Of a DNA stretch of 28,950 nt, positions 14,944 through 25,400 are shown piece after piece. The DNA lies in contig WELB01000117.1 in the NCBI GenBank assembly GCA_009602725.1, forward strand, positions 241,669 to 270,618. Reading direction: 5' to 3'. The DNA comes from Spirogloea muscicola (lineage: Eukaryota > Streptophyta > Zygnematophyceae > Spirogloeales > Spirogloeaceae). Position 1 is the first letter of the stretch, and every line of letters begins with the position of its first letter. A model generated the notes under the pieces. That model saw only the letters and a program-made list of their open reading frames with translations. It was not told the origin of the DNA and made no database searches. The translations under genes were made by a program, and so were the position numbers.

Positions 14944-15994
14944 ATGACCGCCAACGGGAGCGTGCGGCGGAAGCACCACACGCCGTGGACGCTGCGGGAG
15001 GTGATGACGCTGGTAGACGGCGTGGCGCGGTGCGGGCCGGGCAAGTGGGCCGACATCAAGAAACATGCCTTCTCTTCCACCGACTACCGGACCGCCGTCG
15101 ACCTCAAGGCAAGTACCAACTTCACCTGTCCGCACTATTCTCCTTCTTAGAACCCCAATTGCTCGAAGTGCTGAGTGTGCCGCTGATTGCGGATTGATGA
15201 CCCGACGTGCTGTGTCTTCAGTATTCTCTCCACTCTGCTTGTCTCGTAGTCAAAACCTGTTGACCTTGGACTCGGCTATATCCGTTATATAAGCAATAGA
15301 TGTGTGCCCAACCATGGCGGTGGAGTTCAAAGAGGCCCCAAAGCAGCCATTGCTATTCGAGGCAGCTTCAGGCAGTGCAGTGGCCTTTTGCTGAGCAAAG
15401 TGCTTAGTGCACTGTGTATTGCACGTGAATCCTTCATTTGCAGGACAAGTGGCGGAATCTGCTCCGAGCAAGTCGCCCCGCAGGCCAGGCGGCTAAGCTG
15501 GTGGGTGGCCCTGCTCCATATGCAACAGCAGTACTGCCAAGACAGGCGCGCCTCATGGATGACACAGACGGCCTGCGGCGAGCATGGTCATGTATGCAAG
15601 TGCATCGTTGCAGGGAGGCTGACTGAAGGCTCAGCTTGCCTTGCAGGGCGAGCGTCGGAAGAAGAACTTGTCAGCGTCGGTGCCCGCGCAAGTCCTGGCA
15701 AGGGTGCGCGAGCTGGCAGACCGCCAACTGGTGCCAGCCAACAGCAGCGGGAGCAGCGGCGCAGGCACCAGCGCCGATGCCCGGGGTCCTGAGGACGGGG
15801 AGGGCCACAGCGGCCCCCGCGACGTGGACGCTGATGCAGCTGAGGGAGGTGACGGCGGAGGCCACGGCGGCGGCGGCGGCGGCGGCAGCGGCAATGCCGG
15901 CGACACGACCAGACACCCTCTCCTTGAGGCCGTGGATGCTCGCCATCCACTGAGCCCCGCTGCACGCAGCGGTCGCTCATCCGGCCGCAGATAG
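14944..15994 (+). CDS. Single-Myb telobox DNA-binding protein, plant TRFL-like, 3 exons
   Basis: Exons are 14944-15108, 15444-15500 and 15647-15994, giving 189 residues. Residues 8-66 form a telomeric-type Myb domain: RRKHHTPWTLREVMTLVDGV, then GPGKWADIKKHAF and the telobox helix VDLKDKWRNLL. Plant proteins with this box bind TTTAGGG-type telomere repeats or related promoter elements in the nucleus; which applies here is unknown. Exon 3 supplies the conserved tail RRKKNLSASVPAQVLARVRE found after the Myb in this family, then a Gly/Asp/Ala-rich disordered end. The first intron has a consensus GC donor (AAG|GCAAGT) and splits the telobox exactly between VDLK and DKWRN. The exon 2 donor (CTG|GTGGGT) is the least certain junction. 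It is divergent from PFP-beta. Confidence 0.85.
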
Positions 15995-17204
15995 CCTCAG
16001 ATGCCCGAGTGCGGCGCCCCCGCTGCTCGCTGTGCACTACTGCTTTCTGCTTCCCGCACCTCAAATTGCTTCCTCCTCTCTGCTCTCCTGGTGCTCGCCG
16101 GCAACCGTCAGACTTCAATTAGCCTCCTTAAGCTCCTCCTCCCCTCTTGTTCCACATACTCCCTTGTGTACAGAGGACTGCGCAGGAGGCTCGCCCACAC
16201 GCGCTGACACGGGACAGATTGGAGCTCCGCGCGCTTGGCTTGCACGCCACAGGACTCCCAGCCCGTTGTCACATGGCTGGATAGAAATGGTCGTCTTGGC
16301 AACCTTTTACCATCAAGAGACAGAGGCGTCCCTGCAGGCACATGGGTTTTGGGGGGCTTTCCTGCCCAGCTGTGATGTCTTGATTTTGCCCTCTGCATCT
16401 TTGTCCACCATCTGGACCCAGTAACTGAATTGGCCCAAGGTGCAGGCTGTCCCGATTCACTTGTAGATATCTGCAAGAATAGTCTGTGCAACATCTGGCA
16501 CCTGCAAGGTCCTGTGTGGGCAATGTCTATGGGCGCACCCTTTCTGTGTGGGCAATCTCCGAGCAGTCACTGCAGCGAGCCAAAGGGTTGCGCTGCTTAT
16601 GGCACAAGCTTTGTAGGAGAGATGAGGAGGGGCAGCAGGAGCTTCTGCATGTTTCTCTTTGCACTTAACATGCATATGTGAGGGCTTGACTTGAGGCAGA
16701 TAGTGGCGGCCCTAGGCTGGCCCCAGGCCGGCCTCTCTTACAGAGTACCTGGACATACATAGGCAGGAGGAGCCTCAAACCCATTTGAGGTCCTTGCGAG
16801 AGCTGACCGCACAGAATCGTAGGGCTTAGAAGTTTGAGCTCGGGGAATACCGCAAGCTTAACAGTGAAGGGCAGCAGATGGGCTTGGCGCTAATCCTCTG
16901 TGAGAACACCTGTAGCAAGCTACGTATTTACAACCTCTTGGCAGCCTCTTGATCTGATCAAGAGGGAGCTTCGGCAGACCACTTCCAAAGCACTGCTGCT
17001 TTGAAACAAAATTGCAACTGCGAGGCAGTTCTTCAGCAGCCTTTCAATGCAAAGAGCAAGCTCCTGCCACCAGATCCGCACGTTGCTGGCATGGAGCACT
17101 TTTGCTGGCCATCACAGTCAAGCTTCGTGAATCCAATGCTGCAACTGGCCACTGCTGCTCCTTATCCTGTACAACCTGCAGCCACCTGAAAAGGCCGGCC
17201 GCAA
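15995..17204. other. 1.2 kb between convergent genes, no gene seen
   Basis: This lies downstream of the telobox Myb gene (+) and of the unknown-function gene (-), so it should hold both 3' UTRs. Many short frames occur on both strands but none shows a motif or plausible splice partner. Confidence 0.5.
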
Positions 17205-18399
17205 CTATGGCACCCTGGCCTTGGCAACAAGCCACCACCAGGGGTGGCGCTCGCGGGAGAAGGTGGCAGCCTGCCCCCCTGCGTCGCATTCCTTGAGGCG
17301 CGACTCGTAGAAGATGGGCCGCGCTGCGCCACCTTCGGCAACTGTGAGGACCATGATGACGTCCTCCGCAACTTCGAGATCCTCTGCCACGGCATTGTAC
17401 TCCGCCTGCAGCATCTTGGCGGTGCGCCGCGTCTCGCACCACACGTGCAGCACGCACGTGCAGAAGCTGTGCAGCAATGACACCCCCTGCCGTGCCACGA
17501 CCTGCATGCAGCAGGGCACCACTGGATTGTGAGTGAGCGGAGGTGCTAGGAAGTGAGCCGCCACCAGGCGCTCGGACCTCGGAGCAGGGGAACCGTCTCA
17601 GCAGCGCCAGTCGTGGTGCTCACCAGGCCGCACAGCTTCTTGCACAGCAGGCGGCGGGCCTCCTCGTGTGAGAAGAGCGCGGGGTTTGGGTACGACATGG
17701 CCCGCGTGACCGAGACGCCGACGCGCTGCCCGTAGATGTCGCAGATGTAGTCAACCTTTTTCCAATTTGGGTTGCGGTACTTGACCTGCCGGCCAGCATG
17801 CAGCGAGGACAAGGGGGGTCTTGAGGCTGCAGCTGGCACAGGCTCTGATGACAGCTTCAAGCTAGAGTTGGAGCAACTCTGCCGCCGGCGTGCAATCGCA
17901 ATGGGGGAGATGGAAGCGGCACCTCCATCTCTGTGACCACGTTCCTTGCACAAAAGCGGCGGGCGAAGTACTCCACCGACAGCGACTGCAGCCGCACGCG
18001 CGACAAGGGCAAGGCTCACCGCGGGTCTCGCGGATCGAACAAGGGTCGCATGAAGGGCAGAAGGCTTGAGTGCATGCAGAGAAGGCCTCTCTTTCATATA
18101 TAGCAGTCAGGGAGGACGTTGAAGTCGGCGAGCAACGGGATTTGAACCCGTGTTTCCAGATTCACAATCTGAACAGCCTTAGCTCACGGCAGCGGCGTGC
18201 CGTGCCGAGCAGCGAGCACCATACCCACCTCGGAGACGACAGAGGCGCCGCCGGCATTGGGCTCGGTGGCCACGCGGGCGGCGTCGCGACCGAGGCAGAA
18301 CTGCTGGAACGGCGCGTGGGCCCGGAAGTGGCTCACGAACACGTTGCGCAGCTGCTGCGCGGCGGCCGCCGCGGCCGTGCCGCCGCCGAGCGANGCCAT
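17205..18399 (-). CDS. Conserved protein of unknown function with a nuclease-like motif arrangement, 4 exons
   Basis: Exons (minus): 18229-18399, 17923-17985, 17624-17785, 17205-17501; all phase 0, 230 residues. Blocks in order: FVSHFRAHAPFQQF (21-34), VATEPNAGG (43-51), SVEYFARRFCA (60-70), TEMEVKYRNPNWKKVDYICD (75-94), GVSVTRAMSYP (101-111), HVWCETRRTAKMLQ and VAEDVIMVLTVAEG. The blocks join across three introns into one continuous pattern, so the gene is real; I recall similar plant and algal proteins but no function. The sequence Glu..., KVDYICDIYG, VGVSVTRA resembles the spacing of PD-(D/E)XK nucleases with the E-x-K position changed to S-V-T. The ambiguous base 18394 is the third position of Ala codon 2 and does not change the product. 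Intron 1 contains a tRNA-His fragment. The end after LTVAEG is uncertain. Confidence 0.8.
18127..18189 (-). tRNA. tRNA-His (GTG) fragment lacking a matching 5' acceptor strand
   Basis: The minus strand gives an anticodon arm with stem TCAGA/TCTGG (one G-U pair) and loop TTGTGAA (anticodon GTG, 18165-18163), a T arm ACGGG-TTCAAAT-CCCGT, and a 3' acceptor strand TGCTCGC plus C. The required 5' strand GCGAGCA is absent: at the expected place the sequence is CACGCCG, which does not pair, and the D arm is irregular. The body resembles organellar or bacterial tRNA-His more than nuclear plant tRNA-His. It lies inside intron 1 of the unknown-function gene, on the same strand. It is probably a pseudogene derived from organelle DNA. 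Confidence 0.65.
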
Positions 18400-18587
18400 A
18401 GGGGCCAAAAGCACACACTCCTATTATGTCCCACTGGTCCCTGTGAATGGCCTTGCAGAGAAGGACCAAGAACACGGTGCTCTCACATTCCCAGTCCAAC
18501 GGGGTCTGGTAATTTGAATCTAAGAAAGCCCTTATAGCCAGCCTTGTACGAGGGCCCTTGTTGTCAAACTCTACAAGCTTTACTTCC

Positions 18588-19076
18588 ATGGAAGGTAACT
18601 GGGACCTTGTGCTGCTGTTAGCAGGCGATCCAGGTGGATGCTCGGCTTTGTTGAGGCATCTAACGCACGAGTATGGGGCAGATCTGAAGGTTCCTGGCCT
18701 CCGTATTCTCCTTGCCAACGACGGCAAGATAATAGAGGACCTCAGCAGCTACTTTGGGGGGAGGACAAGGTCCCACAAGCCGAAGCACGATGGCCTGTCT
18801 ACGATCTGCAATAAGCAGGGCCACAGCTACACGCTAAACATAGTACATACTGTGCCAGATGACCCTGATGTATTAGACGGGGTGGTATTTGTCATAACGG
18901 ACTCGCAAGAACAGCTAATCGTCGGCGGCGTCGGAAGGCGCGGCCATGGCGGGGGTGGCGTGCGGCGTGGGGCTTGCTCTGTCGACTCTGTCTTCCCGCG
19001 GCCTGCAGCAGCATGTGGCTTATCATGCCCCGCCTCCCCTCTCCGCCACCCCCCTCCCCGGCTCAGCTACCGCTAA
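18588..19076 (+). CDS. Unrecognised open reading frame in an unusual block
   Basis: From ATG 18588 the frame is open for 162 codons. The first about 110 residues look protein-like: MEGNWDLVLLLAGDPGGCSA, RHLTHEYGADLKVPGLRIL, SSYFGGRTRS, then VPDDPDVLDGVVFVITDSQE. After about 18920 it runs into GC-rich repeats and becomes Gly/Arg-rich, so the true end is probably lost. I recognise no family. The opposite strand is also open over 18410-18727 and contains QTPLDWECESTVFLVLLCKA. One may be real, or the block may be a degraded insert. No introns are apparent, unlike the neighbours. Confidence 0.35.
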   Translation: MEGNWDLVLLLAGDPGGCSALLRHLTHEYGADLKVPGLRILLANDGKIIEDLSSYFGGRTRSHKPKHDGLSTICNKQGHSYTLNIVHTVPDDPDVLDGVVFVITDSQEQLIVGGVGRRGHGGGGVRRGACSVDSVFPRPAAACGLSCPASPLRHPPPRLSYR

Positions 19077-19278
19077 GCTATGTAGAAGTTGACCCGGACA
19101 CCGTCACGCCAGCCAAGGCGCCTGGTCTGGGCTCCTCTCTCGTTAGCTGTGTACTGTCGAAACTCTGCCGGCGAAGCGGGGCCGCTCGCCCAGGAGCCGG
19201 CAGAGCGGGGGGAGCGCCCCCCCATCCCCAAACCATGCCCCGGGGGGGTGATACCAGGAATATGCGCCGGTCGGTCGC

Positions 19279-19409
19279 GACCGGGCCCGGTCCGCCCGGC
19301 CCACCCCCGCTTGATAGGCCCCCCGCCGTCTTCCAGACGCTCCTGGCTCCTCTTACTGGGGGCTTCCTAACGACGGGCCGTTGAGCCATCCCGGTCCGGC
19401 CGGACCGGG
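19279..19409. repeat. GC-only perfect palindromes
   Basis: Two perfect palindromes lie close together: GACCGGGCCCGGTC at 19279-19292 and CCCGGTCCGGCCGGACCGGG at 19390-19409. Both are built from CCGG and ACCGGG units in very GC-rich DNA. Dispersed GC-rich palindromes are a known feature of some green-algal organelle genomes; here they may mark inserted organelle DNA or a structured repeat. Confidence 0.8.
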
Positions 19410-19466
19410 CTCCCCCGACCGGGGGGCCTGCTCCGGTCGCCGAGCGCGAGCGTCACCCGGCCGTAG

Positions 19467-19573
19467 CCACGTGGCAGGCTGCCAGGCCCCCTCGTTGCCC
19501 ACGTGGGACAGGCCCGAGCTCTCTTTGCAACCCACGTGGCGAAGTCAGTTGCTCGTGCTGATAGCCCACGTTG
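19467..19573. repeat. Four CCACGTGG-type boxes spaced 32-34 bp apart
   Basis: CCACGTGG occurs at 19467-19474, 19499-19506 and 19532-19539, and a variant CCACGTTG at 19566-19573. Start-to-start spacing is 32, 33 and 34 bases. The core CACGTG is the G-box bound by plant bZIP and bHLH factors. The flanks (often GCCCACGTGG) are similar but the sequence between boxes is not clearly repeated. Confidence 0.75.
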
Positions 19574-20017
19574 CGCGGGATAAGACGGCGTGGAGCTAGC
19601 TACACCAGCTCCATCTCCAGGCCAAGCAGGCCATGACCTGCCTGACTTCGCCCAGGATCTTGCCACTAATCTGCACTACAGGAAGGCCATGTCTGAACTA
19701 TCATACCAGCCGACTGCCCAGTTTCCCACCTCTAGCTCCCACTTTACTGACGTTTGTGCATTTGCAAGTATGAGAACCATCTGCCTCAGCATCCGACCTT
19801 GTGGTGGTGGGAAGGGTGCCTAACTGCACCTGGCCCACTTGCTGGTAAATGCAGACTTCACTTAACGTCCAAGGAAAGGTATGCACCTTCTTGCGAAATG
19901 TGTGTGGAAGGTGTCGAGCTCCGTAGGGCAAGGGCAACCCTGTGCTTCTAAAAGGACGCGTCTTGACAACTACACTTCAGCTTACTAAACCAGGATCTGC
20001 TTTTGGCATTGCTCCTC

Positions 20018-21917
20018 TCACTCACCCTCATACTCAATGAGCACATACAGGGGCTTGCCACCAAGTTTCTGACGGCCCTGCGAAAGGAAGCGCACTAGTT
20101 TTCATTCAGAGCAATCGTGAAGAGCCGCGGCCTGCTTCTGCGGGCAAAGCTGACAGTGGTTACCAGGGAGCAGCACGAATATCATAAACACATTGATTGA
20201 CAAGTGCCAGGCATTCATGACCTGGTGAGCGCATCTTCAGTGAGATCTTGTCCAGCCTGCCTCATTACCTTGAGGTCCACGAGCTCGATGACGCACGCAC
20301 ACTCGACAACCTCAGCCCCACCTCTCTCTGCACATCAACGGTGGTGTATGCAGAGGAAGGCTAAGTCGGAGCAAGTCAACCTAGAACTGTAGTGGCAAGA
20401 TGGAGCGGCGCTAGACAAACATGAAGGGCACACACAAGTTAAGCTGAGCTAATAGGAGCTTTTGAGTAGGAAAATATGACGCGCTTTATCCAATGCACCT
20501 CTAGGAAAGGCCCACTTCATGAAGTCGCCTTCTGTGTAGCACAGGTGTTTGCGAGAATGTGAGGGGCACACCTAAAAGGCGGATGCCGGCGCCAAGCGTG
20601 CCCCCTGTAGCGACGAGGTCATCAATGAGGAGCGCCTTATCACCCGGCTCCACCGCGCCCTGGTGCATCTCTATCCTGTCCGTCCCGTACTCTAGCGTGT
20701 ACTCCTCATATATGACCTCGCCTACCCTCTTGGGCCGTGCAGTGTGAAGGCCGAACAGTCAGGAGTCTGCACGACCAGCAAGCTGCGACTGTGGTCCGAG
20801 GGCTATGCCTCTGCGGCGCAAGAATGGGATGCCTCAGGCTATTATTCAGGCGCACTGGCAAATGCCAACCAGCAGGTCGTGCTTCCCAGATGCGCAAGAT
20901 GCTGCCGGCGGCACCTGGAAGCTTCTTGGGCTTGCGGATCATCACGAACTTGGCACCGAGGGCCAGGGCTATTGGGGGGCCGAAGATGAACCCCCTCGCC
21001 TCCACTCCTGAGACAATGCCGTGACCTATAAGCTGTGCTGGTCGAGGCTGTCTTGCAGCTCACATCTAACCGAGGACTTAATGATGGCTCTGCATACATC
21101 CGCCTCTAGGGACCTCCCAAGGGACGCAGCCAACAGAAGCAGCGCCATTCAAGCTCACTGTCTCAACAGTGTGGCCAGCGGTGGGTGATGCGGTGGTGGT
21201 TACAGAATGGAGCCGGGAGAGAGGGGGTAGAGGAGAGCACCAGCGACAACGGTGAGGCCGTAGCTCCTGTAGCGCTCCACGAACATGTCGATGGTGTCCT
21301 GGAAGGCGCGGTGGTCGAGCAGCAGCGTCGTCACGTCCCGGAACATGATGCCTGCCCACGCACCGCGAGCGAGCACATCTCAGGAAGGCCTGTGGCAACG
21401 GCCTCTCGGCTTGCATGCGTCAGGAGAACGTCTGATGGCGGCCTGGCCCCGACATTGCCATCGGCCGCTAGGGCGCCGTCAGGAGAGGCCAGCCCCCTAC
21501 TCTTGATGGTACGTGTAGCCTAGCGCAGTGTGTTTCAGTGACCTCGGCGCAAGCCCCCGACGAGGCTACGCGCTGGCCGCCGCTGCGGTGGCCGTGGCGT
21601 CGCGCCGCCTATCTGGCCTATCTCGCAGCTTTCACAGGTGCGGTTCGGCAACTGCAGCGAGGTCCGGGGGCTCTCTAAGTCCTGATCACCGGAGCTCGCT
21701 ACTGCAGGACAGTGATCGCTGATGGCAATGGCGGAATGGCAGTGCGGCCGCATCTCGCGCCGCAGAATGCGGCGCAATTCGAGGACTGAAGGCCCGGCGC
21801 CGTCAGAGGGGGTGACTGGGAGTGAGTGCGCGCACCCTTCTTGGGCCAGTCCGGGATGGCGCGGATCGCCGCGGCAATGCGCGGCGCGCGCGGGTCCCCG
21901 TCCCTTGTCGCCGACAT
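20018..21917 (-). CDS. APT1: Adenine phosphoribosyltransferase, 6 exons
   Basis: Exons (minus): 21836-21917, 21241-21351, 20915-21007, 20572-20721, 20269-20321, 20018-20077; phases close, 182 residues, the usual length for plant APT. The enzyme converts adenine and PRPP to AMP and PPi in purine salvage, and in plants also acts on cytokinin bases. Landmarks: [40 protein letters not shown] with [28 protein letters not shown], the PRPP-binding loop [11 protein letters not shown] (127-137), and the C-terminal ECACVIEL and [11 protein letters not shown]. Start ATG 21917 begins [12 protein letters not shown]. No transit peptide is evident, so it is probably cytosolic. It is divergent from D2HGDH. 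The gene symbol follows the plant family name; the isoform cannot be told. Confidence 0.93.
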
Positions 21918-22470
21918 GGCTCGCGGCTCGCCCGCCGGCGCGGCGGCGGCGGCGGCGGCAGACGGGCAACAGCTCCCGCGGCTGAGTCAGAATGATGCGG
22001 AATGACGACTTGCAGAATGTCTGCAAAGGGGTAGTGCTATCTCGGAGGTGCTTGTCGGGCTTGCTGCTCTTGGGTCCCTGCCAAGATTAGCATCCTCATC
22101 GAAGTCCCACTTCTTTAGAGCTTGACAGCAACCTCGGCTGTTCGATTCACGGGTGTCACTCGGTGACTGCTTCTGTCACAGATGCGACTCTGGGGAAGGC
22201 CCTGAAGAACGCTGTCCTGCTCACTTGGGGCTGCTTGGGAGCAGCGGTGAGCACTCCCCCGCTGCTGCTAATGACTCAAATCTGCACTGAGGTTCTCATT
22301 GAGTACCTGAAAGGATTGGAATGTGATAGACATCATGGACACAGCACGCTCTATCCTCCCAATCTTCAGAGTGTTTCCTGTCCCAGAACCTTCTATGTGC
22401 TTTGTGCTCATAGACATTGTTTTCACGACAATAACAGAGCGTCTGCGCACTGAACTGCTGCCAATGTCAG
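21918..22470. promoter_or_regulatory. Intergenic region between divergent APT and D2HGDH genes
   Basis: This should hold both promoters and the 5' exon(s) of D2HGDH, which are not settled. It opens with a GGC repeat (about 21938-21960). One spliceable segment (22181-22245) is listed separately. I see no clear TATA box. Confidence 0.45.
22181..22245 (+). CDS. Candidate 5' exon of D2HGDH
   Basis: The segment is bounded by a CACAG acceptor and a strong GTGAGC donor. In the frame that joins in phase 0 to the next D2HGDH exon it reads ATLGKALKNAVLLTWGCLGA, a basic and hydrophobic stretch suited to a mitochondrial targeting region. It needs one further base and a start codon from an exon upstream that I could not identify. 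It could also be non-coding. Confidence 0.35.
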
Positions 22471-25400
22471 CCGGTAACCCGCCGCGACCCGCGCTTCGCG
22501 CGGCTGGAGGACGGCGACCTGCGGGCCTTCGAGGCGGCGCTTGGCGCCGGCGGCGTCGTGACGGACGCCGGCGCGCTGGCAGCGGCCAACGTGGACTGGA
22601 TGGGCAAGTTCCGCGGCGCCGCCGCCGCGCTCCTGCAGCCCCGCACAGCGCAGGAGGTTCGTAGATCAAGGCGATGAATGCAGACTTGTATCTGATCATC
22701 CACCAGATTATTTCTCAGTTGATGAATTCTTGCTGGTTACGAGAGTGAGTCCCTATCGGAACTTGGTGATATGATCTCGAAATGCTCAAAGCCTGCAGCC
22801 GCCGCCGCCGCCGCCGCCTCCGTCGTGGCGTCTGCCGACACCGCCAGCCCGCTGCCGGCGCCGCAGGTCTCGGTGGTGCTGCGGCACTGCCACGCCCGCC
22901 GGCTGGCCGTCGTGCCCCAGGGCGGCAACACCGGCCTCGTCGGCGGCAGCGTCCCCGTCTTCGACGAGGTCTGCACTCGATGTTCGCCTTCCCCAGCGCC
23001 GACACCTTCAGCCGCTTTGCCAGAACGCTCGCAGCCGAGGCCGGCAGCTTCATGATCGCGCCGCTGCATGGCTGCGCTCGCAGGTCATTCTGAGTCTGAG
23101 GCGCATGAATCGCATCATCTCGCTCGACGAGGTCTGCGGCGCCTTCCGTCCCTGCCCATCAGCTTCATCGCGACGCCCACATTCGCTGCTGCGCAGCAGC
23201 CGTGATCGCCCGCACTGGCGATCTTCCGCAGTGCACTGCCAGCCTGCATGCTGTTTGCCGACCAGCTCGTCTGAACCTGCCGCCTGCAGGTGAGTGGTAT
23301 CCTGGTGTGCGAGGCAGGGTGCATCCTGGAGGCCGTGGACGACCACCTCGCAAGCCGGGGGTAATGCATTCATCCACTTCCACTTTGAAGTGCTACCTTT
23401 CACTAACAGCAGTCAAGCTTAATTACACTGCTAAAAGCCAGCGCCCAAGCTTGATATTGCTTAAGCTGGAAGGCGGCACGAACTTGCTTATTGGGTTTAA
23501 TCTCAGTCCCCTCCTGGTTTGTAGGTTCATGATGCCCGTTGACCTTGGTGCCAAGGGGAGCTGCCAGATTGGCGGCAACGTGTCAACCAACGCCGGCGGC
23601 CTTCGCCTCCTGCGCTACGGCTCCCTCCACGGCTCAGTTCTCGGTGAGGGCCGGGAGCCACGGCGCCCCTCCCTCCTTTGCACAAGTGACATGCCAAAGG
23701 TTCCCTCTCTCGCCACACCGCCGTCTGTTCACATCCTCATCCCCTTAACTTTGACACTGTAACTTCCCGAAGCTCTCTGCGGCAAAGCTCTTGCGACTTC
23801 TGTGTCAACCATAATCTCAAGAAACTTGGTGGGTCTTGTCAGCAGACAGGCTCCAATTGCTGCTCCATATCCAGCCCGCACTCAGGTGAACGCTTGCCAG
23901 TAGTGATGCAAAGAGGCCAGCCTCACTGACAAGAGCGCTGCCGCCTTGTGCATCCAGGGCTGGAGGTTGTCCTTGCAGATGGGACCGTAATTGACATGCT
24001 CAAGAAGCTGCGCAAGGACAATACTGGGTACGACCTCAAGCAGCTCTTCATCGGTACGCTGGCAGCACCTCCCTTATGTGCACCTTCGACTTGTCCACAT
24101 GCTTGCAGTGCCAGTGATGGGGGCTCGAGTTTCTGCGGCTGGCTCAGGAGGGGAAGGCACACTGGGTGTCATCACCAAGGTGGCCATGCTCGTGCCGCAG
24201 AAGCCGTCGTCCGTGCAAACGGCCTTCTTGGCTTGCGCCGACTACAATGGCCTCCAGGTATGGCAAGCCTCTACATACTCAATTGCTCTTGGTAAGGTGT
24301 GAATCATGGTGCACATGATCTACCCTACGTCAGGTGTTAGGTATTACAGAAGTTCCTCATCCTGCAAAAAGAAAGTGGTGTGCAGGCTGCATTCAAAGAG
24401 GCACGGAAGCAGCTTGGGGAGATCCTGTCGGCATTTGAATTGATAGACTGCCAGGCCCTTGACATGGTAAGTCGCGTCGTTAGCAAACGATGCCTCTGAA
24501 AAGTCAAGATCCTCAAGATGTGGTCTAGAGCACTGATGCTTGTGGAGCATCGCACGAGCACGAGCTTGAGGTTGTTGGCGCAGGTCGTTCTGGCAGCTTT
24601 GCTGATGGAGACACGCTGAAACGCGTGGTGCAGTCGTGCCGCTTGGACAGGCCCTGCTACACCTGGAAGGCACGCGGCACCCGCTGCCAGATTGCCGGGA
24701 GCCCTTCTATGTGCTCCTTGAGACATCAGGCAGCGACACAGCGCATGACAGGTGGCACTCGTACCTCCCAAGCGAGCAAGCGCTTTGCGACCAGGCAAAG
24801 GCTTGGCTGGTGCTTTTACTCTGAAAAGCTGATCTGCCAGTTGCCCACAGGCTGAGGACAATCCAAAGTACATGCATTGCCCACCTTTGCGCAGGACTGA
24901 GATGTTGGCTTGACACGCAGTGAGAAGCTTGAGAGGTACCTAGAGCGCGTGTTGGAGGATGGCAGCGTGGTCAATGGCATGCTGGCGCAGGACCAGTCTC
25001 AGACTGCCGCCCTGTGGCGCATTCGTGAGGCAAGCCTCAAAAGCTTGCCCCCTTACAGATCCCTTAAGATAATGGCTCTGCCGTACTCGTGAGTGTGACT
25101 AGCATGGCAAGATGGACGCTGGGCTTCTTGCAATTTGTATCTCCACCACATACGTGTCAAACCGTCTGCAAGGAGCATCATGGCTGTTGAGAAACCTCAA
25201 TAAGACTGGTGACACACCTTGTGTACTACGAAGTTCCTGATAGTGCCGACATGTTGTTGAGCAGGGGTTGGCCGAGGCGGTGAAGCTGGGCAGCGGCACT
25301 GTGTACAAGTACGACCTTTCTATCCCGGTGAAGCATCTCTATGGCTTGGTGGACGAGCTGAGGGCTAGGCTCGGTACGGCCTCAGATTCATTTCTTGCTG

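Larger units (their letters stand above)
18400..20017. other. Compositionally unusual 1.6 kb block between two minus-strand genes
   Basis: From 18400 to about 18920 the sequence is visibly AT-richer than its surroundings and open on both strands. From about 18920 to 19450 it is extremely GC-rich with perfect palindromes, followed to 19575 by CCACGTGG boxes. From 19600 to 20017 it looks like ordinary intergenic DNA and should include the APT 3' UTR. The first two parts may be inserted organelle DNA. Confidence 0.45.

Noticed and set aside
15588-16118. Minus-strand frames opposite Myb exon 3
   Set aside because: GC-driven antisense frames; the plus strand has the conserved RRKKNLSASVPAQVLARVRE block.
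18127-18189. Permuted tRNA gene, as known in some algae
   Set aside because: I looked for the missing GCGAGCA strand downstream of the 3' end and did not find it; the arms present are in normal order. Truncation fits better.
19078-19666. Overlapping long frames on both strands
   Set aside because: Composition is Gly/Pro/Arg-rich and arises from palindromic GC-rich DNA; no protein-like pattern.
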